A stretch of 64,000 nucleotides of DNA from Scandinavium sp051650185 (lineage in GTDB: Bacteria; Pseudomonadota; Gammaproteobacteria; Enterobacterales; Enterobacteriaceae): positions 1-64,000 of the forward strand of contig NZ_JBOFIN010000146.1 in NCBI RefSeq assembly GCF_051650185.1, read 5' to 3'. This document shows positions 34,167-43,721 of this stretch, in pieces. The position numbers and the translations under genes were made by a program. The notes below the pieces were generated by a model. The model was not told where the DNA came from and did not search any database. It saw only the letters and a list, made by a program, of their open reading frames with translations. The first letter of the stretch is position 1. Each line of letters opens with the position of its first letter.

Positions 34167-34427
34167 ATGATGCAAGCCCTTTATCTTGAACTCAAAAATC
34201 TCATTATTCAGACCCTGAATCTTGATGAATTGTCAGCGGATGATATCGACACCGATGCCCCTCTCTTTGGCGATGGCTTAGGCCTGGATTCCATTGATGC
34301 GCTCGAGCTTGGGCTCGCGGTGAAAAATCAGTATGGCGTGGTGCTTTCCGCAGAAAGCGAAGAGATGCGTCAGCATTTCTATTCCGTTGCCACACTGGCG
34401 TCCTTTATCAGCGCTCAGCGCGCCTGA
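34167..34427 (+). CDS. apeE: Acyl carrier protein ApeE
   Basis: An 86-residue acyl carrier protein with the phosphopantetheine Ser42 in LGLDSIDALELG. It is one of two carrier proteins in the cluster; the starter aryl group and growing polyene are held as thioesters on them. Either ATG of the pair at 34167/34170 may be used. AcpT at the end of the cluster is the likely activating transferase. Confidence 0.93.
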   Translation: MMQALYLELKNLIIQTLNLDELSADDIDTDAPLFGDGLGLDSIDALELGLAVKNQYGVVLSAESEEMRQHFYSVATLASFISAQRA

Positions 34428-34440
34428 AGACGAGTCCGTT

Positions 34441-34692
34441 ATGACTGAACAAGAAACCATTTATCAGGAAGTCGCTGACCTTCTGCACAAGCTGTTTGAA
34501 ATCGACCTTCAGGACATCAAACCTGAAGCCCGCCTGTATGAAGATCTGGAGCTGGACAGCATCGACGCCGTCGATATGGTCGTCCATCTGCAGAAAAAAA
34601 CCGGCAAGAAAATTAAGCCTGACGAATTCAAATCGGTCCGCACCGTTCAGGATGTGGTGGATGCCGTAAGCCGTCTGCTGCACGACGAATAA
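34441..34692 (+). CDS. apeF: Acyl carrier protein ApeF
   Basis: An 83-residue acyl carrier protein with Ser40 in LELDSIDAVDMVVHLQ as the phosphopantetheine site. It lies 13 bases after apeE but is quite diverged from it, so the two carriers probably serve different partners. MTEQETIYQEVADLL is the chosen start, since upstream codons overlap apeE in another frame. Confidence 0.92.
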   Translation: MTEQETIYQEVADLLHKLFEIDLQDIKPEARLYEDLELDSIDAVDMVVHLQKKTGKKIKPDEFKSVRTVQDVVDAVSRLLHDE

Positions 34693-34697
34693 CGAGC

Positions 34698-35279
34698 ATG
34701 CGCGGCTCACGCTCGCTACCGCTGATGCGGCTGGCGACAGGTGCCATTGTGCTTGCCTGGCCCTTGCTGGTTGGCTTTGGTCTGGCGCACAACGGGCTGC
34801 ACTGGCTGCTGCCGACCATGGCGCTGCTGCTGTTATTGCGCCTTTTTCAGGTGCGGAGACAAGCCGGGCCGATGCGTGGCGTGTTGCAGGTCGTGGCCCT
34901 CGCGGGCATTGCTCTGTGTGCCGCCAGTGCCTTACTGAAGGCTCACCAGCTGCTGCTGTTTTATCCGGTTGTGGTCAATCTGGTGATGCTGGCGGTGTTT
35001 GGCGGCTCGCTGTGGAGCACCATGCCGCTGGTCGAGCGTCTGGCGCGCCTGCGTGAACCCGAACTGCCGCCCGCCGGAGTGCGCTATACCCGTCAGGTCA
35101 CCCGTGTCTGGTGCCTGTTTTTTATCGTCAATGGATCAATCGCCCTCTTCACCGCGCTGCATGGCGACATGAAGCTGTGGACGGCATGGAACGGCGTCAT
35201 TGCCTACCTGCTGATGGGAACCCTGATGGCCGCTGAATGGCTGGTTCGCAGGCGCTTGATGAAAAGAGAACAACCATGA
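34698..35279 (+). CDS. apeG: APE membrane protein ApeG (COG4648)
   Basis: A 193-residue inner-membrane protein with about five hydrophobic segments (for example GAIVLAWPLLVGFGLA, WLLPTMALLLLLRLF, LLLFYPVVVNLVMLAVFG, LFFIVNGSIALFTAL). It matches the COG4648 proteins always found in APE loci. Function is unknown. It overlaps apeH by 4 bases (ATGA) and may anchor the biosynthetic enzymes or help transfer intermediates. Confidence 0.85.
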   Translation: MRGSRSLPLMRLATGAIVLAWPLLVGFGLAHNGLHWLLPTMALLLLLRLFQVRRQAGPMRGVLQVVALAGIALCAASALLKAHQLLLFYPVVVNLVMLAVFGGSLWSTMPLVERLARLREPELPPAGVRYTRQVTRVWCLFFIVNGSIALFTALHGDMKLWTAWNGVIAYLLMGTLMAAEWLVRRRLMKREQP

Positions 35280-36631
35280 ACTACCCCCTTCCGCTGGCAC
35301 AGTGGCTGAACCCCGCGCGGCGGCCTGACGACACGGTCGTTGCCTGGCTCGGCGATCGCCACTGGACGCTCGGCGAGTTACGTCGCGACGTTAGCGTTCA
35401 GGTGCAGGCGTTGCAGGCTCAGCCCGGCGAACGCTGGGCGCTGTGCTTCGAAGACAGCTACCTGTTTATCGTGGCGCTGCTGGCCTCGCTGCATGCGGGC
35501 AAAGTTCCGGTGATCCCGGGGCATTGCCGTGCGTCATTGCTCACTGAACAACAGGAGTTGTTCGATGGCGTGATGAGCGAAACGACGCTCCAGTGGGAAG
35601 GGCCGCACCTTGCAGTGACCGCCACACCCGCGCCACCCACGCACAGCGACATCCCCCTGCCGCCGATTGCGGCAGACAGCTACGTGGAACTGTTTACCTC
35701 AGGCTCCACCGGACAGCCGAAGCAGATAATCAAACCCGTCGCGCTGCTGGATGAAGAAGCCCGCATGCTGCATACCCGCTTTGGCCCACGGCTGGAAGGT
35801 TGCCGCGTGGTGGCCTCCGTTGTGCCGCAGCATCTGTATGGCCTGACGTTCCGCATATTCCTGCCGATGGCCTGCGGAATGCCGCTGCATGCCTCGATGC
35901 TGTATTACGCTGAGCAGCTGAGTGCGCTCGCGCCTCAGCACCGCTATATCTTTATCAGCAGCCCGGCGTTCCTGAAACGCCTGGACGCAAAGCTCACCCC
36001 GCCGCCGGTAGAGATGATCCTGTCCGCAGGCGGCATACTGCCGTGGAAAGAGGTCAAAGAGACCCAAAGCTGGCTGAAGGTCTGGCTGGACGAAATTTAC
36101 GGCAGCACCGAAACCGGCATTATGGCCTGGCGACAGCGCGTGGATAACAGCACCTCCTGGCAGCTTTTCCCCGAAGTGACGCTGCGCGCGGAAGGGGAAG
36201 AGTGGCGGCTGTTATCGCCTCTGCTTAACGACCCGGAAGGCATGTTGCTCGACGATCAGCTCGAGCTGGTCGACGACGGTTTTCGCCTCGTCGGGCGACG
36301 CGGTCGCATCGTCAAAATTGAAGAAAAACGCGTCTCGCTGAGCGAAATTGAACGCCGTCTGATGGCGCTGGAAGGCATTGTCGATGCCGCCGCGGTACCC
36401 GTTTCCCGCGGGGGTCGTCAGGGCATTGGCGTGGCGCTGGTGCTCACAGAGCAGGCGCGTCAGCAGTGGCGGGAGAGCGGCGGAAAAGCGCAGGAACAGG
36501 CGTGGCGACGTGCGCTGATGCCGGTGCTGGAATCTGTCGCGGTGCCTCGCTACTGGCGAGTTATCGATGAGATCCCCGTCAACACCCTGAACAAGCGGAT
36601 CTATGCGCAATTGCAGGAGCTATTTTCGTGA
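35276..36631 (+). CDS. apeH: APE aryl-ACP ligase ApeH
   Basis: A 451-residue ANL-superfamily adenylating enzyme. Core motif A3 LFTSGSTGQPK is at about 139-149, EIYGSTETG (A5) at about 280, and the C-terminal NTLNKRIYAQL carries the A10 lysine. It is expected to activate 4-hydroxybenzoate or a related aryl acid with ATP and load it on ApeE/ApeF as the starter unit. No starter-making enzyme is encoded in the locus, so UbiC (chorismate lyase) elsewhere is a likely source. Start is set by the ATGA overlap with apeG. Confidence 0.9.
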   Translation: MNYPLPLAQWLNPARRPDDTVVAWLGDRHWTLGELRRDVSVQVQALQAQPGERWALCFEDSYLFIVALLASLHAGKVPVIPGHCRASLLTEQQELFDGVMSETTLQWEGPHLAVTATPAPPTHSDIPLPPIAADSYVELFTSGSTGQPKQIIKPVALLDEEARMLHTRFGPRLEGCRVVASVVPQHLYGLTFRIFLPMACGMPLHASMLYYAEQLSALAPQHRYIFISSPAFLKRLDAKLTPPPVEMILSAGGILPWKEVKETQSWLKVWLDEIYGSTETGIMAWRQRVDNSTSWQLFPEVTLRAEGEEWRLLSPLLNDPEGMLLDDQLELVDDGFRLVGRRGRIVKIEEKRVSLSEIERRLMALEGIVDAAAVPVSRGGRQGIGVALVLTEQARQQWRESGGKAQEQAWRRALMPVLESVAVPRYWRVIDEIPVNTLNKRIYAQLQELFS

Positions 36632-36981
36632 AACCTCGTGAAATTGAACGCCATCAGGCACAGCCTCAGGAGCTGGCGGTTGTTCTGCATCTCGATCCGG
36701 ATTTGTTCTGGTTCCAGGGGCATTTTGACGTCCAGCCGCTGCTTCCCGGCGTGGCGCAGCTCGACTGGGTGATGCACTACGCCACTACCCTGCTGGCTCC
36801 AGGCTTTCGCTTTCACAGCATTCAGAACGTGAAATTCCAGGCGCCGCTGCTGCCGGAAACCACCGTCACGCTGACGCTCTCCTGGCTGGCTGAAAAGCAG
36901 CTTCTCAGCTTCAGCTTCCAGCGTCATGAGGGCGAATTACGCCACACCGCCAGCAGCGGAAAGATTCGGTTATGTCAGTAA
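36628..36981 (+). CDS. apeI: APE dehydratase ApeI (hotdog fold)
   Basis: A 117-residue FabA/FabZ-like hotdog protein. WFQGHFDVQPLLPGVAQLDW (about 31-50) has the family GHF/H...P..PGV signature with a His in the active-site position. It should dehydrate beta-hydroxyacyl-ACP to build the conjugated polyene, in partnership with ApeP. The GTG start overlaps the apeH stop by 4 bases. Confidence 0.88.
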   Translation: MKPREIERHQAQPQELAVVLHLDPDLFWFQGHFDVQPLLPGVAQLDWVMHYATTLLAPGFRFHSIQNVKFQAPLLPETTVTLTLSWLAEKQLLSFSFQRHEGELRHTASSGKIRLCQ

Positions 36982-38651
36982 CGTTTACGCCCTGCATCCT
37001 GATCCCTTGCTACAACCATGGCGCGATGATGGCGGCCGTGCTTGCGCGTCTCTCAGCCTTTAAGATGCCGTGCATTGTGGTCGATGACGGTAGCAACACC
37101 GCCACTCGCGAGGTGCTCGAAGCGCTGGCGGCAGACCATCACAACGTGACGCTGGTGCGCCTGACCGAAAACGCAGGCAAAGGCGCGGCGGTGATCCGCG
37201 GGCTGGAAGAAGCCCAACGAGCAGGTTTCAGCCATGCCGTGCAGGTGGACGCCGATGGTCAGCATGCGATTGAAGATATCCCGCGCCTGCTGACGATGGC
37301 GGAAAAGCACCCGGAAGCGCTGATTTCAGGCAAGCCTGTTTACGATGATTCTGTTCCACGTTCGCGCCTTTATGGGCGTTACGTTACCCACGTGTGGGTC
37401 TGGATTGAAACGCTTTCCTTGCAGCTTCAGGACAGCATGTGCGGCTTCCGTGTTTACCCGGTGGCTCCGACGCTGAGGCTGGCAAGCCGCGTCACGCTTG
37501 GCAAACGCATGGATTTCGACACCGAAGTGATGGTGCGTTTGTACTGGCAGGGCAACACCAGCTATTTCGTGCCCACGCGCGTCACTTACCCTGAAGATGG
37601 TTTATCGCACTTTGACGCCCTGAAGGACAACGTGCGTATTTCGTGGATGCATACCCGCCTGTTCTTCGGCATGTTGCCGCGCATCCCTTCTCTGCTGTTC
37701 CGCCGTCGCACACAGCACTGGGCGCGTCAGCCGGAAGCCAAAGGGCTGTGGGGCATGCGGCTGATGATTTGGGTGTGGAAAACCTTTGGTCGCGGGGCCT
37801 TTTCGCTGCTGCTGTGGCCGGTCATCGCCGTGTTCTGGCTGACCGCAAGCGTTCCACGCCGCGCCTCTCAGCAGTGGATTTCGAAAGCCAAACACGAGCT
37901 GGATGCCCGTCAACTCCCGCAGCCAGCCCGCTTCAACAGCTTCCATCACTTCATGCGCTTCGGCCATGCGATCCTCGACAAAATCGCCAGCTGGCGAGGG
38001 GAACTGAAACCTGGGCGTGACATTGTGTTCGCACCGGGCGCGCAGGTTGCGTTAGACATGTCGGCCCCGCAGGGCAAGCTGCTGCTGGCCTCGCATCTGG
38101 GGGATGTGGAAGCTTGTCGGGCGCTCTCGACCCGCACCATTAACGCGCTGGTGTTCAATGAAAACGCTCAACGTTTTAAGCAGGTGATGGAAGAGAACGC
38201 CCCGCAATCGGGGATCAACCTGATCTCCGTCACCGACGTCGGCCCCGACACCGCAATGCTGCTAAAAGAGAAGCTCGATCAGGGTGAATGGGTGGCGATC
38301 GTCGGCGATCGCATTGCGGTGAACCCGCAGCGTGGCGGTGACTGGCGGGTTATCTGGAGCAACTTCTTAGGAACACCCGCGCCCTTCCCGCAAGGCCCGT
38401 TTATTCTGGCCTCGGTGCTGAAATGCCCGGTGCTGATGATTTTCGCCCTCAAGCAGCAGGGCAAGCTACAGGTTCACTGCGAGCCGTTCGCCGACCCGCT
38501 GGTGCTGCCGCGCGGTGAACGCCAGCAGGCGCTGCAAAACGCCGTCGACCGTTACGCCCAACGCCTGGAGCATTACGCGTTGCTGTCGCCGCTCGACTGG
38601 TTTAACTTTTTTGATTTCTGGCAGCTGCCGGATGCTACGGATAAGGAGTAA
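36972..38651 (+). CDS. apeJ: Bifunctional glycosyltransferase/acyltransferase ApeJ
   Basis: A 559-residue fusion. Residues 1 to about 240 form a GT2 glycosyltransferase (LIPCYNHGAMM, VVDDGSN, and the metal site VDADGQH). Residues about 290-559 resemble LpxL/HtrB acyltransferases, with HLGDVE fitting the HX4E motif and the DRIAVNPQRGG segment. It probably builds the lipid or sugar anchor that ties the aryl polyene to the outer membrane. A hydrophobic stretch links the domains (about 255-300). The start overlaps apeI by 10 bases. Confidence 0.88.
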   Translation: MSVTFTPCILIPCYNHGAMMAAVLARLSAFKMPCIVVDDGSNTATREVLEALAADHHNVTLVRLTENAGKGAAVIRGLEEAQRAGFSHAVQVDADGQHAIEDIPRLLTMAEKHPEALISGKPVYDDSVPRSRLYGRYVTHVWVWIETLSLQLQDSMCGFRVYPVAPTLRLASRVTLGKRMDFDTEVMVRLYWQGNTSYFVPTRVTYPEDGLSHFDALKDNVRISWMHTRLFFGMLPRIPSLLFRRRTQHWARQPEAKGLWGMRLMIWVWKTFGRGAFSLLLWPVIAVFWLTASVPRRASQQWISKAKHELDARQLPQPARFNSFHHFMRFGHAILDKIASWRGELKPGRDIVFAPGAQVALDMSAPQGKLLLASHLGDVEACRALSTRTINALVFNENAQRFKQVMEENAPQSGINLISVTDVGPDTAMLLKEKLDQGEWVAIVGDRIAVNPQRGGDWRVIWSNFLGTPAPFPQGPFILASVLKCPVLMIFALKQQGKLQVHCEPFADPLVLPRGERQQALQNAVDRYAQRLEHYALLSPLDWFNFFDFWQLPDATDKE

Positions 38652-38654
38652 CGG

Positions 38655-39077
38655 GTGCTGAACGATCCCCGCTTTACCACCGAAGTTGACATCACCGTCC
38701 CGTTTCACGACGTCGATATGATGGGCGTTGTCTGGCACGGCAACTACTTCCGCTACTTTGAAATTGCCCGCGAGGCGCTGCTCAACCAGTTCGATTACGG
38801 CTACCGCCAGATGAAAGAGTCCGGTTACGTCTGGCCGGTGGTCGACACCCGCGTGAAATACCGCGACGTGGTGACCTTCGAGCAAACCATCCGCGTGCGC
38901 GCAAAGCTGGAAGAGTATGAAAACCGGCTGCGTATCGGCTACGAAATTTTCGACGCCGCGACCGGCAAACGCACCACCACCGGCTACACCATTCAGGTGG
39001 CCGTCGAAGAGAAAACCAAAGAGCTGTGCTTCGTCAGCCCGCCGGTTCTGTTTGAACGCATGGGAGTCTCAGCATGA
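38655..39077 (+). CDS. apeK: APE thioesterase ApeK
   Basis: A 140-residue 4-hydroxybenzoyl-CoA/YbgC-type hotdog thioesterase. The active-site region FHDVDMMGVVWHGNYFRYFE (about 16-35) holds the family Asp and the tyrosine-bearing loop. It may release the finished chain from its ACP or edit stalled ones. The start is GTG after AAGGAG, 3 bases past apeJ. Overlaps apeL by 4 bases. Confidence 0.88.
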   Translation: MLNDPRFTTEVDITVPFHDVDMMGVVWHGNYFRYFEIAREALLNQFDYGYRQMKESGYVWPVVDTRVKYRDVVTFEQTIRVRAKLEEYENRLRIGYEIFDAATGKRTTTGYTIQVAVEEKTKELCFVSPPVLFERMGVSA

Positions 39078-39679
39078 AACTGTGGCCATTAGTCGCTCTG
39101 CTGCTGGTACCGCTGGTGCACGCCGTGACGCTGGACGAACTTCAGCAGCGCTTCACCGAACAGCCAATAGTCCGCGCTCACTTCGACCAGACCCGCACCA
39201 TCAAAGAGATGCCGCAGCCGCTGCGCTCGCAGGGTGAAATGCTGATTGCCCGTGATACCGGCCTGCTGTGGGATCAGACCTCACCGTTCCCGATGAGCAT
39301 GATGCTCGACGACTCGCGAATGGTGCAGATCGTTAACGGTCAGCCGCCGCAGACCATTACAGCCGACAACAACCCGCAGATGTTCCAGTTTAATCACCTG
39401 CTGCGCGCGCTGTTTCAGGCTGACCGCAAGGTACTGGAGCAAAACTTCCGCATCGATTTTAAAGACCAGGGCAGCGATCGCTGGACGCTGAAGCTCACGC
39501 CAATCACCACGCCGCTGGACAAGATTTTCACCTCTATCGATCTGGGGGGAAAAACATATCTGGAAACCATCCAGCTTAACGATAAACAGGGCGATCGCAC
39601 CGATATCACCCTTTCAAATCAACGCCTGACACCCGCCACCCTGACCGATGACGAACGCACGCGCTTTGCCGCCCAATAA
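39074..39679 (+). CDS. apeL: APE LolA-like periplasmic carrier ApeL
   Basis: A 201-residue LolA-fold protein with signal MKLWPLVALLLVPLVHA followed by VTLDELQQRFTEQPIVRAHFDQTRTI, the typical LolA opening. The hydrophobic-cavity fold suggests it shuttles the lipid-linked aryl polyene across the periplasm to the outer membrane. It overlaps apeM by 32 bases if apeM starts at 39648. Confidence 0.88.
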   Translation: MKLWPLVALLLVPLVHAVTLDELQQRFTEQPIVRAHFDQTRTIKEMPQPLRSQGEMLIARDTGLLWDQTSPFPMSMMLDDSRMVQIVNGQPPQTITADNNPQMFQFNHLLRALFQADRKVLEQNFRIDFKDQGSDRWTLKLTPITTPLDKIFTSIDLGGKTYLETIQLNDKQGDRTDITLSNQRLTPATLTDDERTRFAAQ

Positions 39680-41972
39680 CGCCCGCCGCGCGGCCTTTGG
39701 CTGGCTGGCGCTGTGCCTGATCCTGATTGCGGCCCTGGCGCTGCTGTTACCGCGCGCACGCCTGAACAGCAGCGTGCTGGCGATGCTGCCCGCGCAGAGC
39801 ATGGGCGCGATCCCCCCCGCCCTGAGCGACGGCTTTATGCAACGCCTCGACCAGCAGGTGGTGTGGCTTGTCAGCCCCGGGAAAACGGCCAATCCGGCTG
39901 TCGCGCAGCGCTGGCAAACGCTGTTGGCGCAGTCAGGTCAGCTTCGGGAAGTGAAGGGCGCGATGGATGCCAACAGCCAACAGGCGTGGGGAGAATTTTT
40001 CTTCAGACACCGCAATGGCCTGATTGACCCGACGACCCGCGCCCGCCTGCAACAAGGCGGTGAAGCGCAGGCTCAGTGGATTTTGTCTCAGCTCTATTCC
40101 GCATTTTCTGGCGTCAGCGGGAAAGAGCTGAATAACGATCCGCTGATGCTGATGCGCGGCTCGCAGCTGGCGCTGGCGCAAAACGGGCAGAAGATGCGCC
40201 TGATGGACGGCTGGCTGGTCGCGCAGGACAGCGCAGGCAACTACTGGTACTTACTGCACGGCGAACTGAACGGTTCTTCGTTCGATATGCAGCAAACCCA
40301 TGCGCTGGTCGGCAAACTGAGCGCGCTGGAAACAAGCCTTAAAACGCAGTACCCGCAGGCAAAGCTGCTTTCACGCGGCACAGTGTTCTACAGCGATTAC
40401 GCCAGCCAACAGGCAAAACATGACGTGTCGACGCTCGGCGTTGCCACTGTGCTCGGCGTGATCCTGCTGATTGTGCTGGTGTTCCGCTCCCTTCGCCCGT
40501 TGCTGCTGTGCCTGATTTCCATTGGCATCGGGGCGATGGCCGGAACGGTCGTCACGCTGCTGGTGTTTGGCGAGCTGCACCTGATGACGCTGGTGATGAG
40601 CATGAGCATCATCGGCATCTCCGCCGACTACACGCTCTATTATCTGACTGAGCGCATGGTTCACGGGGAGATGTCATACCCCTGGGAAAGCCTGATAAAA
40701 GTACGTAACGCGCTGCTGTTAGCGCTGCTGACCACCGTGGCGGCTTATCTGATCATGATGCTCGCGCCGTTCCCGGGCATCCGCCAGATGGCGGTGTTCG
40801 CGGCCGTTGGATTAAGCGCTTCTTGCCTGACCGTGATTTTCTGGCATCCGTGGCTGTGCCGTGGTTTGCCCGTTCGCCCGGTGCCGCTGATGACGCTAAT
40901 GCTGCGCTGGCTGGCGGCCTGGCGTCGCAACAAAAAACTGTCTGTCGGTTTGCCTGTCGCGCTGGCGCTGTTTTCTCTTGTCGGCTTGTCAAAGCTACAC
41001 GTGAATGACGATATCTCGCAGCTTCAGGCTTTGCCGCAACACCTGCTGGCGCAGGAAAAGCAGATCACCAGCCTGACCGGGCAGAGCGTCGATCAGAAGT
41101 GGTTTGTGGTCTACGGCGACACGGCGCAACAAACGCTGGAACGCCTCGAAGCCTTCACGCCGCAGCTTAAACAAGCGCAGCATCAAGGCTTGTTCGCGCA
41201 ATACCGCACACTGCCGCTCAATTCACTGAAGCGCCAGCAGCAGGATTTACAGCTACTCAAGCAGGCTGCGCCAGGCGTGGTCAATGCGCTGCAAACAGCC
41301 GGGTTGCAGACCGTCACGCCCGATCTCACCCCCATGCCGGTTAGCGTGGATGAGTGGCTGAAAAGCCCGGCCAGCGAAGGCTGGCGACTGCTGTGGATAA
41401 CGCTGCCCGATGGCAAGAGCGGCGTGCTGGTACCGGTTGATGGCGTGAAAGATAGCGCTGGGCTGCAAAAGCTGACCGATAACGCAACGGGCGTGGCGTG
41501 GAACGATCGCAAAGCCTCTTTCGACGCGCTGTTCTCACTTTATCGCACCATTTTGACGGTGCTGCTTGGCGTCGCTCTGGTGATTATCGCCGTGGGCGCG
41601 ATACTGCGTCTTGGCTGGCGCAAAGGGCTGATTAGCCTTGTGCCATCGGCGTTGTCTCTGAGCTGCGGGCTGGCCGTGCTGTCGTTCAGCGGCCATTCGG
41701 TGAACCTGTTTTCCCTGCTGGCGCTGGTGCTGGTTCTGGGGATCGGCATCAACTACACCCTGTTTTTCAGTAACCCGCGCGGGACGCCGCTCACCTCCAT
41801 GCTGGCTATCGGGCTGGCGATGATGACCACGCTGTTAACGCTGGGCATGCTGGTATTCAGCGCCACTCAGGCGATCAGCAGTTTTGGCATTGTGCTGGTG
41901 AGCGGCATTTTCACCGCCTTCCTGCTGTCGCCGCTGGCGATGCCGGGCAAAAAAGAGAGAGAAAAACGATGA
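39648..41972 (+). CDS. apeM: APE MMPL/RND-type exporter ApeM
   Basis: A 774-residue inner-membrane transporter of the MMPL/RND class. A TM segment near the N-terminus (AFGWLALCLILIAALALLL) is followed by a periplasmic domain, a TM bundle (about 265-400), a second periplasmic domain, and a second TM bundle (about 630-770). It probably extracts the polyene-lipid from the inner membrane and hands it to ApeL. The start is uncertain: ATG 39648 gives a 32-base overlap, and a TTG at 39666 would shorten it by 6 codons. Confidence 0.88.
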   Translation: MTNARALPPNNARRAAFGWLALCLILIAALALLLPRARLNSSVLAMLPAQSMGAIPPALSDGFMQRLDQQVVWLVSPGKTANPAVAQRWQTLLAQSGQLREVKGAMDANSQQAWGEFFFRHRNGLIDPTTRARLQQGGEAQAQWILSQLYSAFSGVSGKELNNDPLMLMRGSQLALAQNGQKMRLMDGWLVAQDSAGNYWYLLHGELNGSSFDMQQTHALVGKLSALETSLKTQYPQAKLLSRGTVFYSDYASQQAKHDVSTLGVATVLGVILLIVLVFRSLRPLLLCLISIGIGAMAGTVVTLLVFGELHLMTLVMSMSIIGISADYTLYYLTERMVHGEMSYPWESLIKVRNALLLALLTTVAAYLIMMLAPFPGIRQMAVFAAVGLSASCLTVIFWHPWLCRGLPVRPVPLMTLMLRWLAAWRRNKKLSVGLPVALALFSLVGLSKLHVNDDISQLQALPQHLLAQEKQITSLTGQSVDQKWFVVYGDTAQQTLERLEAFTPQLKQAQHQGLFAQYRTLPLNSLKRQQQDLQLLKQAAPGVVNALQTAGLQTVTPDLTPMPVSVDEWLKSPASEGWRLLWITLPDGKSGVLVPVDGVKDSAGLQKLTDNATGVAWNDRKASFDALFSLYRTILTVLLGVALVIIAVGAILRLGWRKGLISLVPSALSLSCGLAVLSFSGHSVNLFSLLALVLVLGIGINYTLFFSNPRGTPLTSMLAIGLAMMTTLLTLGMLVFSATQAISSFGIVLVSGIFTAFLLSPLAMPGKKEREKR

Positions 41973-42550
41973 TACGCACCTTCTGGCGCTGCGCCGCACT
42001 GGCTGCCGTGCTGATCCTGACAGGCTGTAGCCACTCTTCCGGTGATGAAAACGATCGTCCTCAGGCCTGGCTTCAGCCGGGTACTCAGGTCACGCTGCCT
42101 GCGCCGGGGATCACGCCTGCGGTCAGTTCACAGCAACTGCTGACCGGCACGTTCAACGGCAAGACGCAGTCGCTGCTGGTGATGCTTAACGCCGATGACA
42201 AAAAGCTGACGCTGGCAGGTCTTTCTTCTGTCGGCATTCGCCTGTTCCTCCTCACCTATGATGAGCAAGGGATTCACACCGAACAATCCATTGTGGTGCC
42301 ACAACTGCCACCAGCAAGCCAGGTACTGGCTGACGTGATGCTGAGCCACTGGCCTGTAAGCGCCTGGACGCCGCAGTTGCCGAAAGGCTGGACGCTGAAA
42401 GATGACGGTGATAAACGTGAACTTCGTAATGCGAACGGCAAACTGGTGACGGAAATCACTTACCTCCAGCGTAAGGGCAAACGCGAGCCGATCAGCATCG
42501 AGCAGCACGTCTTCAACTACCACATCACCATCCACTATCTGGGCGACTGA
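41969..42550 (+). CDS. apeN: APE lipoprotein ApeN (DUF3261)
   Basis: A 193-residue lipoprotein with signal MIRTFWRCAALAAVLILTGC and lipobox LTGC. The DUF3261-type domain follows (QLLTGTFNGKTQSLLVML, GIRLFLLTYDEQGI). By location it may be the outer-membrane acceptor working with ApeL, in analogy with LolA-LolB. It overlaps the apeM stop by 4 bases. Confidence 0.85.
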   Translation: MIRTFWRCAALAAVLILTGCSHSSGDENDRPQAWLQPGTQVTLPAPGITPAVSSQQLLTGTFNGKTQSLLVMLNADDKKLTLAGLSSVGIRLFLLTYDEQGIHTEQSIVVPQLPPASQVLADVMLSHWPVSAWTPQLPKGWTLKDDGDKRELRNANGKLVTEITYLQRKGKREPISIEQHVFNYHITIHYLGD

Positions 42551-42551
42551 G

Positions 42552-43721
42552 ATGATCTACATTGCTGCCGCAGGCATGATTAACGCGCTGGGCCGAACCC
42601 CGGATGAGATCGCCGCCAGTTTAACCGCAGGCGTCGCACCCGGAATGCGCTCGCACGACGGCTGGCTTCAGGGTGAGGTGAGCGCCGTATTAGGCGGCGT
42701 GGACGGCGAGTTGCCAGACATTCCAGAGGAATTTGCCAGCCATCGTTCCCGCAATAACCAGCTGCTGCTGGTTGCCCTCGAGCAGATCCAGCCGCAGGTC
42801 GATGCCGCCATCGCCCGCTTTGGTCGCGACCGCGTGGCGGTGATTTTAGGCACCAGCACCTCAGGGCTTGATGAAGGCGACACACACGTCAGGCTGAAGC
42901 TGAACGGCAAAGAGAGCACTGCGTGGCGCTATCCCCAGCAGGAACTGGGCGATCCGTCGCGCTTCCTGCGCAACTGGCTGAAGCTTGAAGGCCCGGCGTA
43001 CACGCTCTCCACCGCCTGCTCTTCCAGCGCGCGCGCCATCATCAGCGGCCGCCGTTTGATTGAAGCGGATCTCGTGGACGTGGCGATTGTCGGCGGGGCC
43101 GATACGCTGAGCCGCATGCCGGTGAACGGCTTCAATAGCTTAGAATCGCTATCGACCACGCTCTGCCAGCCCTTTGGCCGTGACCGCTGCGGCATCACCA
43201 TTGGTGAAGGTGCGGCGCTGATGCTGCTGACTCGCGAACCGCAGCCTGTCGCGCTGCTCGGCGTGGGCGAATCCAGCGATGCGCACCACATTTCTGCGCC
43301 GCATCCTGAAGGCGAAGGCGCTATCCGCGCGATCCAGCAGGCGTTAAATGACGCCGGATTGCAGCCGCAGGAGATTGGCTATATCAACCTGCACGGCACC
43401 GCCACGCCGCTGAACGATCAGGTGGAATCGAAGGTGGTTCACGCCCTGTTTGGCGAAAGCGTGCCTTGCAGTTCGACCAAGCATCTGACGGGCCACACTC
43501 TGGGCGCGGCGGGGATCACCGAAGCAGCGCTGTGTATGCTGATTTTAGAGCGCGACCTGCCGCTGCCCGCGCAGGATTTTAGCGCCTCGCCAGCCGACTT
43601 ATCGCTGCCAGCCTGCGGGATTATCACTTCGCCACAGCCGCTGACGCGCCCGACTATTTTGTCCAATTCTTTCGCCTTTGGCGGCAACAACGCCAGCATT
43701 CTGTTGGGGAGAACGGTATGA
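42552..43721 (+). CDS. apeO: APE ketosynthase ApeO
   Basis: A 389-residue beta-ketoacyl-ACP synthase with the Cys-His-His triad: Cys156 (TACSSS), His281 (NLHGTAT) and His315 (HLTGHTLGAAG), with Lys310 nearby. In studied APE systems it pairs with the Cys-less ApeC and carries out chain extension with malonyl units. It starts 1 base after apeN and overlaps apeP by 4 bases. Confidence 0.92.
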   Translation: MIYIAAAGMINALGRTPDEIAASLTAGVAPGMRSHDGWLQGEVSAVLGGVDGELPDIPEEFASHRSRNNQLLLVALEQIQPQVDAAIARFGRDRVAVILGTSTSGLDEGDTHVRLKLNGKESTAWRYPQQELGDPSRFLRNWLKLEGPAYTLSTACSSSARAIISGRRLIEADLVDVAIVGGADTLSRMPVNGFNSLESLSTTLCQPFGRDRCGITIGEGAALMLLTREPQPVALLGVGESSDAHHISAPHPEGEGAIRAIQQALNDAGLQPQEIGYINLHGTATPLNDQVESKVVHALFGESVPCSSTKHLTGHTLGAAGITEAALCMLILERDLPLPAQDFSASPADLSLPACGIITSPQPLTRPTILSNSFAFGGNNASILLGRTV